This document shows positions 1 through 5,106 of a DNA stretch of 6,505 bases, piece after piece. The stretch's first letter is position 1, and each line of letters starts with the position of its first letter. The stretch covers positions 1-6,505 of the forward strand of contig DQAM01000307.1 of the NCBI GenBank assembly GCA_003523545.1. The letters are read 5' to 3'. The DNA comes from Dysgonomonas sp. GTDB taxonomy: Bacteria > Bacteroidota > Bacteroidia > Bacteroidales > Dysgonomonadaceae. The translations under genes and the position numbers were made by a program. The notes beneath the pieces are model-generated. The model did no database searches and had not been told where the DNA came from. It worked only from the letters and a program-made list of their open reading frames with translations.

Positions 1-363
1 GTATTTCTAATATTTATGTTTGTGGTAATTTTATTCTTTGTTTTTTGGACGGGTACTAAGATAGCGCTTTTGATGAAGATAGACCTATCGCAAGAAGTTA
101 TGCAAAATATCAGAAGGGCAAACCGGTATAATATTTTGATAAAACGGGAAAAACTGATATCGGTATTTGTACTCCCTGTTATTGCGGTGTTTTTCTTTTA
201 TCTTTACCTTCAGGTGGATGCACCTATAATGGCATGGATAACAATGACCTGTCTGTTTGTTGTCGCAGTTATTTTCTCAATTTGGTCTTACAAAAGAATT
301 TATGACAAAAACATAAAGTCTATACTAAACAGCCTTCAGGAATTGAAAGAACTGGAAGACTAA
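1..363 (+). CDS. Small multi-pass membrane protein, 5'-truncated by window edge
   Basis: The frame is open to the first base of the window, so the gene probably begins upstream. The ATG at 16 is only the first visible Met. About 120 residues are visible. Three hydrophobic stretches can be read: one at the visible N-terminus (roughly codons 1-20), and two close together in the middle (about nt 160-220 and 226-290). A basic, polar, probably cytoplasmic segment rich in Arg, Lys and Asn lies between the first and second. The C-terminus, after the third segment, is a short charged helix with Leu/Ile spacing (ending ELKELED) that could form a coiled coil. I do not recognise a named family. Small proteins of this shape occur beside sigma-factor genes in Bacteroidales, but no such partner is visible, so an anti-sigma role is only a guess. 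A terminator follows directly, so the gene is probably the last of its transcript. Confidence 0.75.
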   Translation, partial: VFLIFMFVVILFFVFWTGTKIALLMKIDLSQEVMQNIRRANRYNILIKREKLISVFVLPVIAVFFFYLYLQVDAPIMAWITMTCLFVVAVIFSIWSYKRIYDKNIKSILNSLQELKELED

Positions 364-379
364 TTATCATCATTATTAT

Positions 380-423
380 AAGATAAGGCTTTGGATTACC
401 GATATTCAAGGTCTTGTTTTTTT
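380..423 (+). terminator. Intrinsic terminator after the membrane-protein gene
   Basis: Bases 380-396 can pair with 404-420 as an uninterrupted stem of 17 pairs around a 7-nt loop (397-403). Several of the pairs are G-U, and the 3' end of the stem runs into a tract of seven T (417-423). The G-U pairs form only in the plus-strand transcript; the minus-strand RNA would have A-C mismatches. This fixes the direction as plus. The hairpin starts 17 nt after the stop codon at 361-363 and insulates the downstream rlmD gene from the upstream transcript. Confidence 0.65.
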
Positions 424-427
424 ATAT

Positions 428-435
428 TACTTTTG
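428..435 (+). promoter_or_regulatory. Bacteroidota-type -7 promoter element for rlmD
   Basis: TACTTTTG matches the TAnnTTTG -7 consensus of the primary sigma factor of Bacteroidota. It lies just after the terminator of the previous gene and 22 nt before the rlmD start codon, which would give a very short 5' leader of about 15 nt. I see no good TTTG -33 element at the usual spacing of about 19-21 nt, so the call rests on the -7 motif and its position. Confidence 0.4.
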
Positions 436-457
436 TATTTCAATATTGAAATGATCA

Positions 458-1873
458 ATGGCAAGAAATAAGAAGCAGTTAACGATTCTTCCCTCAATCG
501 AAATCACTGATATAGCAGCAGAAGGGAAAGCAATCGCCAAAGTGGATAACAGAGTGGTATTCGTACCGTATGTAGTTCCGGGCGATATCGTAGATATACA
601 AATTACACGAAAGAAAAGCAGTTATGCCGAGGGCAGGGCTGTCCGTATCGAAAAATACTCGGATAAAAGAACCGAGCCTTTTTGTGAGCATTTCGGAGTA
701 TGCGGTGGATGTAAATGGCAGATGCTGCCTTACGAGGAACAATTAAAATACAAGCAAAAACAAGTTGAGGATAACCTCACCCGTATAGGTAAAGTAGAAC
801 TGCCTGAGATTCAACCTATATTAGGTTCGGAGAAAACAGTTTTTTACCGCAACAAACTCGAATTTTCTTTTTCTAATAAGAAATGGCTGACACAGGAGCA
901 GTTAGATTCGGGCATTAACTTCGAGGACATAAATATGAACGGGCTCGGGTTTCATATTCCAGGTATGTTCGACAAAGTTCTCGATATTAATAAATGCTGG
1001 CTTCAGGATGATATATCGAATCAGATCCGTAATTTCATACGCGATTACTGCTTCGAAAAAGGATATACTTTTTTTGACCTGAGGAACAAAGGCGGGATGA
1101 TGCGTAATATGTTCGTCCGTACTTCGACAACAGGAGAACTGATGGTGATCATCATTTTTTACGAATATATGAGGGCCGAAAGGGAAGACCTGTTATCTGC
1201 AATAGCTGAAAAATTCCCCCAGATTACCTCCTTGCTGTATATTATTAATGAAAAGGCGAATGATACTATCACCGACCAGGTTGTTTTGACGTGGTGTGGT
1301 AGTGATTCCATTTATGAGGAAATGGAAGGGCTTAGATTTAAAATAGGTCCTAAATCTTTCTATCAGACCAATAGTGAACAGGCCTATAATCTATATAAGA
1401 TAACCCGTGATTTTGCAGGTCTTACGGGAGACGAACTGGTATATGACCTGTATACCGGAACAGGCACTATAGCCAATTTTGTGGCCCGTCGGGCCGGTAG
1501 AGTTATCGGGATAGAATATGTGGAAGATGCCATAGAAGATGCAGTATTTAATTCCCGGAACAACGGAATAGAGAATACCTTGTTTTACGCAGGAGATATG
1601 AAGGATATACTTACAACGGAGTTTATTGACGAACATGGAAAGCCCGATGTGATTATCACAGACCCTCCGCGTGCGGGCATGCATGAAGATGTGGTAAATG
1701 CTATACTTTCTGCCGAACCTGAGCGGATTGTATATGTAAGCTGTAATCCGGCTACCCAGGCACGTGATCTGAGTCTGCTCGACGTTAAATACAAAGTTGA
1801 AAAAGTTCAACCGGTGGATATGTTTCCTCATACACATCATGTCGAAAATGTGGTGCTGCTGATTAAAAAGTAA
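458..1873 (+). CDS. rlmD: 23S rRNA (uracil-C5)-methyltransferase, RlmD/RumA type
   Basis: This 471-residue enzyme of the TrmA/RumA family (COG2265) uses S-adenosylmethionine to make 5-methyluridine in 23S rRNA, classically at U1939, in the cytoplasm. An N-terminal TRAM-like RNA-binding domain covers about residues 8-70. It is followed by a [4Fe-4S] site with C76-x5-C82-x2-C85 and a fourth ligand, probably C180. The Rossmann methyltransferase half has FYQTN (Q303) and motif I DLYTGTGT (330-337). It also has the DPPR motif (402-405), the catalytic cysteine C429 in SCNP, and a C-terminal HHVE with the general-base glutamate E463. Length and all key residues fit a complete, active protein. It appears monocistronic, with a terminator before it, a -7 promoter element upstream and a weak hairpin after it. 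The exact uridine cannot be read from sequence; a dual RlmCD-like specificity is the alternative. Confidence 0.93.
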   Translation: MARNKKQLTILPSIEITDIAAEGKAIAKVDNRVVFVPYVVPGDIVDIQITRKKSSYAEGRAVRIEKYSDKRTEPFCEHFGVCGGCKWQMLPYEEQLKYKQKQVEDNLTRIGKVELPEIQPILGSEKTVFYRNKLEFSFSNKKWLTQEQLDSGINFEDINMNGLGFHIPGMFDKVLDINKCWLQDDISNQIRNFIRDYCFEKGYTFFDLRNKGGMMRNMFVRTSTTGELMVIIIFYEYMRAEREDLLSAIAEKFPQITSLLYIINEKANDTITDQVVLTWCGSDSIYEEMEGLRFKIGPKSFYQTNSEQAYNLYKITRDFAGLTGDELVYDLYTGTGTIANFVARRAGRVIGIEYVEDAIEDAVFNSRNNGIENTLFYAGDMKDILTTEFIDEHGKPDVIITDPPRAGMHEDVVNAILSAEPERIVYVSCNPATQARDLSLLDVKYKVEKVQPVDMFPHTHHVENVVLLIKK

Positions 1874-1882
1874 TACGGAAGC

Positions 1883-1910
1883 AACAACTGCGCAGATGAG
1901 TTGTTTATTT
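1883..1910 (+). terminator. Weak intrinsic terminator after rlmD
   Basis: AACAACT (1883-1889) pairs with AGTTGTT (1899-1905) across a 9-nt loop that contains GCGCA. The stem starts 10 nt after the rlmD stop and runs into TTTATTTATTT. It is short, with only two G-C pairs, so termination may be partial. Confidence 0.45.
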
Positions 1911-1964
1911 ATTTGATATACAATGGTTGGATTAAAACGTTCTTTTAAATTATACACTTTAAAC

Positions 1965-1989
1965 TGCGCGTAATCGAAGATTACTTGCA
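1965..1989 (+). repeat. Hairpin, outer left (GTAATC-GAA-GATTAC core)
   Basis: GTAATC (1970-1975) pairs with GATTAC (1979-1984) over a GAA loop. After one mismatch the stem continues with TGCG (1965-1968) against TGCA (1986-1989), including one G-U pair. A hairpin of the same size and loop, but different stem sequence, sits at the mirror position 2378-2392. Confidence 0.55.
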
Positions 1990-2018
1990 TTCCTTTTGTC
2001 CTAAGCCACAAAAGGAAT
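1989..2018 (+). repeat. Perfect 11-bp hairpin, inner left
   Basis: ATTCCTTTTGT (1989-1999) is exactly complementary to ACAAAAGGAAT (2008-2018), with loop CCTAAGCC. CAAAAGG recurs at once (2019-2025), so the left strand has a second possible partner. No T-tract follows, so this is not a typical terminator. The inverted counterpart is the hairpin at 2342-2369. Confidence 0.65.
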
Positions 2019-2114
2019 CAAAAGGTCTTTTTGCAGCTACGCTTCTCCGGCAGTATGCCATTGTCGAAAAGCTAAAACAAAAGAATACTATTAACGATTA
2101 TTTCTCTTTTATTT

Positions 2115-2133
2115 TTTGACGCTTTCCGTCAAA
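2115..2133 (+). repeat. 7-bp hairpin TTTGACG/CGTCAAA
   Basis: TTTGACG (2115-2121) pairs perfectly with CGTCAAA (2127-2133) over the 5-nt loop CTTTC. The T-run lies before the stem on the plus strand and after neither strand's stem, so it does not look like a terminator. It has no obvious mirror partner in the right half of the element. Confidence 0.5.
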
Positions 2134-2157
2134 GTCATATTTTCCGCCTGCAAAGCT

Positions 2158-2332
2158 AAGGCTGCGGATTTATTTCCATCAGGCGTAAACCGTACCGGCA
2201 TTTATCTCTAAGGCGGGATACCTGTCCGGTGCAGTCGGCGTTAAAAAACAAATGTGTTTGAGCATCACGGATGCGAGTCTTATTTGTTTTAGCCGACAAA
2301 CCGCAAGACAGGTCGCCGTGAGATGCAGCCTT
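2158..2332 (+). repeat. Long imperfect stem-loop (about 175 nt)
   Basis: Nested complementary blocks run from outside to inside. They are AAGGCTGC (2158-2165) with GCAGCCTT (2325-2332), ATCTC (2204-2208) with GAGAT (2320-2324), and GGCG (2212-2215) with CGCC (2314-2317). Then come ACCTGTC (2220-2226) with GACAGGT (2307-2313), CGGT (2227-2230) with ACCG (2300-2303), and GTCGGC (2234-2239) with GCCGAC (2292-2297). The innermost long block is AAAACAAAT (2245-2253) with ATTTGTTTT (2282-2290). At the tip GCATC (2262-2266) pairs with GATGC (2270-2274) over ACG. About 48 pairs can stack with small bulges. The left side has an extra 38 nt between the two outermost blocks, including a CCG-TAC-CGG mini-hairpin. 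So many ordered blocks are unlikely by chance; the function is unknown. Confidence 0.65.
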
Positions 2333-2341
2333 GATTTTTTG

Positions 2342-2369
2342 GTTCGTTTTGCATCAAGGCAAAATGAAC
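2342..2369 (+). repeat. 11-bp hairpin, inner right
   Basis: GTTCGTTTTGC (2342-2352) pairs with GCAAAATGAAC (2359-2369) over the loop ATCAAG, with one G-U pair (2346/2365). That pair forms only in plus-strand RNA. Read on the minus strand, the hairpin resembles the one at 1989-2018 (shared pattern TTCnTTTTGnC and CAAAAnGAA), making the two an inverted pair. Confidence 0.6.
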
Positions 2370-2377
2370 GAAGGCAA

Positions 2378-2392
2378 GCCTTTGAAAAAGGC
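2378..2392 (+). repeat. 6-bp hairpin GCCTTT-GAA-AAAGGC, outer right
   Basis: GCCTTT (2378-2383) pairs with AAAGGC (2387-2392) over GAA. It is flanked by GCAAG inward and CGCGGCAG outward. These are the inverse of the CTTGC and CTGCGCG that flank the left hairpin at 1970-1984. Stem length and loop are the same, but the stem sequence differs. Confidence 0.5.
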
Positions 2393-2477
2393 GCGGCAGT
2401 AAAGAATTAAAGAACTTTTATTTTAACTATGATTAGTATTATTAAAAAACATACATTATAGAATAAATCCTTACGAT

Positions 2478-3638
2478 ATGATTATCAAACATTTTACCGA
2501 CAACGACTTGTATAAGTTTTCCGTAATGATGGCCATCCAGAAGCTTTATCCCTGGTCCTATGTAAGATACGATTTTATTAACCGGGGAGGAACTCAGTTT
2601 CCTGATGGCTTTGCTGAAAGGTTAAAGGAAGAAGTAAAAGCTATGGCTGCCTTGAAAATGACCAAGACGGAGAAAAAGTACATCGAAAGGAGGTGTTATT
2701 TTTTCGATCCGGCTTTTATTGATTTTCTGGAGGGTTACCAATATAATCCGGATGAAGTTCATATAACGCAGGAAGGTGGAGATGTAAAAGTATATATAGA
2801 AGGGTATTGGTATCGTACTGTGTTGTGGGAAGTGCCGTTGATGGCTATAATATCTGAACTCTACTTTACGATGACGGGCGGGGTTCCGCACGATGTGGAA
2901 AAGAAAGCAGAAGAAAAGGCAGTTGCGCTTGCTGAAATGGGAGCCGATTATTCCGATTTCGGAACCCGCAGGCGTTTCTCTTTCGATGTACAGGATAAAG
3001 TGGTAGGTATACTTAAACAAAATTCGGGAGAACATTTCAAGGGAACAAGTAATGTGTACCTGGCAATGAAATACGATACGACGCCGATCGGAACGATGCC
3101 TCATGAGTGGTTTATGTTCCACGGTGCGATTTTTGGTTACAGGGCAGCTAATATGAAGGCTTTGGAAGCCTGGGTGGATGTTTTCCAGGGAAGCTTGGGT
3201 ATTACTCTTACCGACACATATACTACCGATTCGTTTTTCCGTTCCTTCAGCCTTAAGCAGGCGAAGCTTTTCGACGGTGTGCGTCATGATAGCGGCGATC
3301 CATTGGTATTTACCGACAAAGCGATCCGTTTTTACGAAGAAAACAGGATAGACCCTGTGTCAAAGACCTTGGTATTCAGTGATTCCCTGAATCTGCAAAC
3401 AGTCAGGAAGATTAAAGATCATGTGGCCGGCCGTGCGCACGATACATATGGAATAGGAACATTCTTTTCGAACGATGTCGGTGTGAAACCTTTAAATATT
3501 GTGATAAAACTTACCGAGATAAAAGCTGCCAAAAAGGCCCCTTATCTTCATGCCGTTAAGTTGTCGGATGTAAATGGTAAACATACCGGGAACGAAAAAG
3601 AAATACAATTGGCTAAACTTACTTTGGATATAGAATAA
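2478..3638 (+). CDS. pncB: Nicotinate phosphoribosyltransferase
   Basis: This 386-residue cytoplasmic enzyme (EC 6.3.4.21) joins nicotinate to PRPP, with ATP hydrolysis, to form nicotinate mononucleotide. That is the entry step of the Preiss-Handler route of NAD salvage. The N-terminus has the family's TDNDLYKFSVMMA segment (residues 7-19), and FGTRRRFS follows around 161-168. GTMPHEWFMFHGA holds the histidine H209, the position phosphorylated in characterised homologues. TDTYTTDSFF, GVRHDSGDP (267-275) and the late YGIGTFFSND segment complete the phosphate- and ribose-binding face. Length is close to the usual 390-400 and no key segment is missing. The ATG at 2478 matches the family start. 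The signal-bearing hydrolase gene begins only 10 nt after its stop, so the two are probably co-transcribed. No clear promoter motif is visible upstream, where the inverted-repeat element ends about 60 nt away. Confidence 0.97.
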   Translation: MIIKHFTDNDLYKFSVMMAIQKLYPWSYVRYDFINRGGTQFPDGFAERLKEEVKAMAALKMTKTEKKYIERRCYFFDPAFIDFLEGYQYNPDEVHITQEGGDVKVYIEGYWYRTVLWEVPLMAIISELYFTMTGGVPHDVEKKAEEKAVALAEMGADYSDFGTRRRFSFDVQDKVVGILKQNSGEHFKGTSNVYLAMKYDTTPIGTMPHEWFMFHGAIFGYRAANMKALEAWVDVFQGSLGITLTDTYTTDSFFRSFSLKQAKLFDGVRHDSGDPLVFTDKAIRFYEENRIDPVSKTLVFSDSLNLQTVRKIKDHVAGRAHDTYGIGTFFSNDVGVKPLNIVIKLTEIKAAKKAPYLHAVKLSDVNGKHTGNEKEIQLAKLTLDIE

Positions 3639-3648
3639 TTTTTCAGAA

Positions 3649-4326
3649 ATGAATATTATGAAAAAAGCAGTATTTACATTATTCACACTTCTGCTTGGAT
3701 TTAGTGTTTATGCGCAGGATCTTACTAAAGCGGCTAATCTGGCCAAGTATAATGATGCGGATACGGTTCTACCAGGTAGAGTGGTTTTTATTGGAAATTC
3801 GATTACAGAAGGCTGGGTAAGAAATAGTCCTGAGTTTTTCGAATCGAATGGTTATATCGGAAGAGGTATTGGAGGACAGACAAGCCCGCAGCTGCTTATG
3901 CGTTTCCGTCAGGATGTGTTAAGATTGAATCCGGCAGTTGTAGTAATTAATATCGGCACCAATGATATTGCACAAAATACAGGAGAATATTCGCCTCAAT
4001 TTACGATGGACTGCATCCGTTCGATGGCAGAGCTGGCAGATTACGGTGGAATAAAAGTTATTCTCTCGTCGGTCACTCCTGCCGGAGAATATCCCTGGAG
4101 AAAAGAAATTACCAATGTTGTCGAAAAAATAGATGCCTTGAATACTCAGATCAAGGAATATGCGGAATCGAAAGGCTTTGCATATATAGATTACAATTCG
4201 TCTATGAGAGATGAGGATGGTGCGCTGATTAAAGAATATACTATTGATGGGGTACATCCGATCAAAGAAGGTTATGCCGTTATGGAGAAGATTGCTAAGC
4301 GGGTAATTGATAGGGAATTACAATAA
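3649..4326 (+). CDS. Secreted SGNH/GDSL-family hydrolase (first of tandem pair)
   Basis: This 225-residue serine hydrolase of the SGNH/GDSL superfamily resembles acetylhydrolases and lipase-like esterases. A Sec signal peptide (KK, then a Leu/Phe-rich core, then VYA before Q23) implies export and probable cleavage after A22, giving a periplasmic or secreted enzyme. Block I is IGNSITEG with the nucleophile S51; the usual GDS is GNS here. Block II is GRGIGGQ (71-77, oxyanion glycine), block III GTND (103-106, N105) and block V DGVHP with D200 and H203, so the catalytic set is complete. An in-frame ATG at 3658 gives a more usual MKK start and is equally possible. The gene lies 10 nt after pncB and 21 nt before a paralogue that is about two-thirds identical over the catalytic domain. 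The substrate cannot be told; polysaccharide or glycan deacetylation is plausible. Confidence 0.9.
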   Translation: MNIMKKAVFTLFTLLLGFSVYAQDLTKAANLAKYNDADTVLPGRVVFIGNSITEGWVRNSPEFFESNGYIGRGIGGQTSPQLLMRFRQDVLRLNPAVVVINIGTNDIAQNTGEYSPQFTMDCIRSMAELADYGGIKVILSSVTPAGEYPWRKEITNVVEKIDALNTQIKEYAESKGFAYIDYNSSMRDEDGALIKEYTIDGVHPIKEGYAVMEKIAKRVIDRELQ

Positions 4327-4347
4327 CTGCTTTAATGTGTGAAAACC

Positions 4348-5064
4348 ATGAAAAAAATATTCTTTATTCCCGTATTATGTATTGTACTATTAAGTTCTTG
4401 CAGCTGGGTATCGGGTAAATTACAGAAAACACCTAGTCTGGTAAAAGCTGCAGAACTGGACCGCTATAAAAATAAGAATTCTTTTGTACCCGATGGGTCA
4501 ATAATATTTATCGGAGATTCTTTTACGGAAAAATGGGTAGAGACAAATCCCGAATTTTTCGAATCTAATAATTATATTGGAAGAGGCATTGGGGGACAAT
4601 CAAGTTCACAGTTGCTGCTCCGTTTCCGTCAGGATGTGCTTGATCTCAATCCTTCGGCAGTAGTAATTAACGTAGGAACAAATGATATAGCGGAGAATAT
4701 CGGCCCTTACTCTCCCGATTTCACGTTAGATTGTATTAAGTCTATGGCAGATCTTGCCGCATGTGCAGGAGTAAAAGTGATCCTGTCGTCTGTACTTCCA
4801 GCCGGAGAGTTTTGGTGGAAGCCGGAGGTCTCGAATATTCCTGTAAAAATAGATGATCTCAATAAACAAATAAAGCTGTACGCAGATGCTAAAGGGTTCA
4901 GCTATATCGATTACAATAGTGTAATGCGGGACGAAAAAGGGGGATTGATAGAAACTTATGGAGTGGACGGCGCTCACCCTTCTGCCGAAGGCTATAAAGT
5001 GATGGAGAAAATATCAAAATCTGTTCTGGATAATATAAAGAAACAGGCTTATCTATTAAAATAA
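4348..5064 (+). CDS. SGNH/GDSL-family hydrolase lipoprotein (second of tandem pair)
   Basis: This 238-residue lipoprotein is a paralogue of the gene just upstream. The N-terminus has MKK, a hydrophobic core and the lipobox L15-S16-S17-C18, so it is probably lipidated at C18. No acidic surface-export signal follows the cysteine (SWVSGK), which suggests a periplasm-facing anchor. The start at ATG 4348 was preferred over the in-frame GTG at 4339 because it gives a standard signal. Block I is IGDSFTEKW with S58, block II GRGIGGQ, block III GTND with N112 and block V DGAHP with D207 and H210; all are intact. About 69% of residues are the same as in the first copy between the FFESN segment and the C-terminus, counted by eye, so the pair arose by tandem duplication. 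The last seven codons lie inside a terminator stem. The substrate is unknown. Confidence 0.9.
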   Translation: MKKIFFIPVLCIVLLSSCSWVSGKLQKTPSLVKAAELDRYKNKNSFVPDGSIIFIGDSFTEKWVETNPEFFESNNYIGRGIGGQSSSQLLLRFRQDVLDLNPSAVVINVGTNDIAENIGPYSPDFTLDCIKSMADLAACAGVKVILSSVLPAGEFWWKPEVSNIPVKIDDLNKQIKLYADAKGFSYIDYNSVMRDEKGGLIETYGVDGAHPSAEGYKVMEKISKSVLDNIKKQAYLLK

Positions 5065-5098
5065 TTATAGATAAGCCTGTCTGCTATTAATATTTTTA
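5043..5098. terminator. Bidirectional terminator between convergent genes
   Basis: ACAGGCTTATCTAT (5043-5056) is perfectly complementary to ATAGATAAGCCTGT (5067-5080), a 14-bp stem with a 10-nt loop. On the plus strand it is followed by a T-rich stretch ending in ATATTTTTATA. On the minus strand it is followed by TTTCTTTATATT. It lies between the second hydrolase gene and the oppositely oriented helicase gene and can serve both. The left arm is coding sequence, and the stop codon (5062-5064) falls in the loop. Confidence 0.75.
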
Positions 5099-5106
5099 TA
5101 GTTTAC

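Larger units (their letters stand above)
1939..2415. repeat. Candidate element bounded by long imperfect inverted repeats
   Basis: The left arm 1939-2027 and the right arm 2333-2415, read on the opposite strand, share the same blocks in the same order. These are GTTCTTT (1939-1945 / 2409-2415), CTTTA (1957-1961 / 2400-2404) and CTGC plus GCG (1964-1970 / 2392-2399). A 15-nt hairpin follows (1970-1984 / 2378-2392), then CTTGC (1984-1988 / 2374-2378). Next comes a larger hairpin of the form TTCnTTTTG...CAAAAnGAA (1989-2018 / 2342-2369). The last block is a 13-nt stretch matching at 10 positions (2015-2027 / 2333-2345). TTAAAA just outside both ends may extend the match. About 305 nt lie between the arms and encode no recognised protein. 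I see no convincing flanking target-site duplication. The layout resembles a miniature, transposase-less element, but that is inference. Confidence 0.5.
1874..2477. other. Gene-free stretch filled with inverted repeats and hairpins
   Basis: About 600 nt separate rlmD from pncB. No convincing gene is present on either strand; the minus-strand frame crossing the left part is a shadow of rlmD. Instead the sequence is densely self-complementary. From left to right there are hairpins at 1883-1905, 1965-1989, 1989-2018, 2049-2059 (GGCA-GTA-TGCC) and 2115-2133, the long stem 2158-2332, and hairpins at 2342-2369 and 2378-2392. Bases 1939-2027 and 2333-2415 are related to each other in inverted orientation. 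The last 60 nt before pncB (2416-2477) are very AT-rich and presumably hold its promoter, but I find no clear TAnnTTTG there. I infer a repeat or mobile element inserted between two housekeeping genes; a structured RNA is the alternative. Confidence 0.6.

Noticed and set aside
1391..2011. A long minus-strand open frame running through the end of rlmD into the spacer
   Set aside because: It lies mostly opposite rlmD, which has every family motif intact. The translation is low-quality with no recognisable domain, so it is a shadow frame.
2115..2133. Intrinsic terminator at the TTTGACG/CGTCAAA hairpin
   Set aside because: The T-run precedes the stem on the plus strand, and neither strand has a U-tract directly after it.
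1989..2369. CRISPR array or tandem repeats in the spacer
   Set aside because: The repeats are inverted, not direct, differ in sequence and have no regular spacer length.
2048..2401. CGGCAGTA direct repeat (2048-2055 and 2394-2401) as a target-site duplication
   Set aside because: Both copies lie inside the inverted-repeat element, not at its borders, and 8 nt is short enough to recur by chance.
2400..2477. TAnnTTTG promoter or riboswitch directly before pncB
   Set aside because: No TAnnTTTG match and no recognisable riboswitch core were found. The AT-rich stretch may still hold a divergent promoter, but nothing specific can be marked.
2622..3287. A 221-codon minus-strand frame inside pncB
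   Set aside because: It is fully antisense to a well-supported pncB, with a composition rich in Ile, Phe, His and Arg and no family motif.
4339..4347. GTG at 4339 as the start of the second hydrolase
   Set aside because: The ATG at 4348 gives a standard lipoprotein signal beginning MKK. The GTG adds only three residues and has no better upstream signal.
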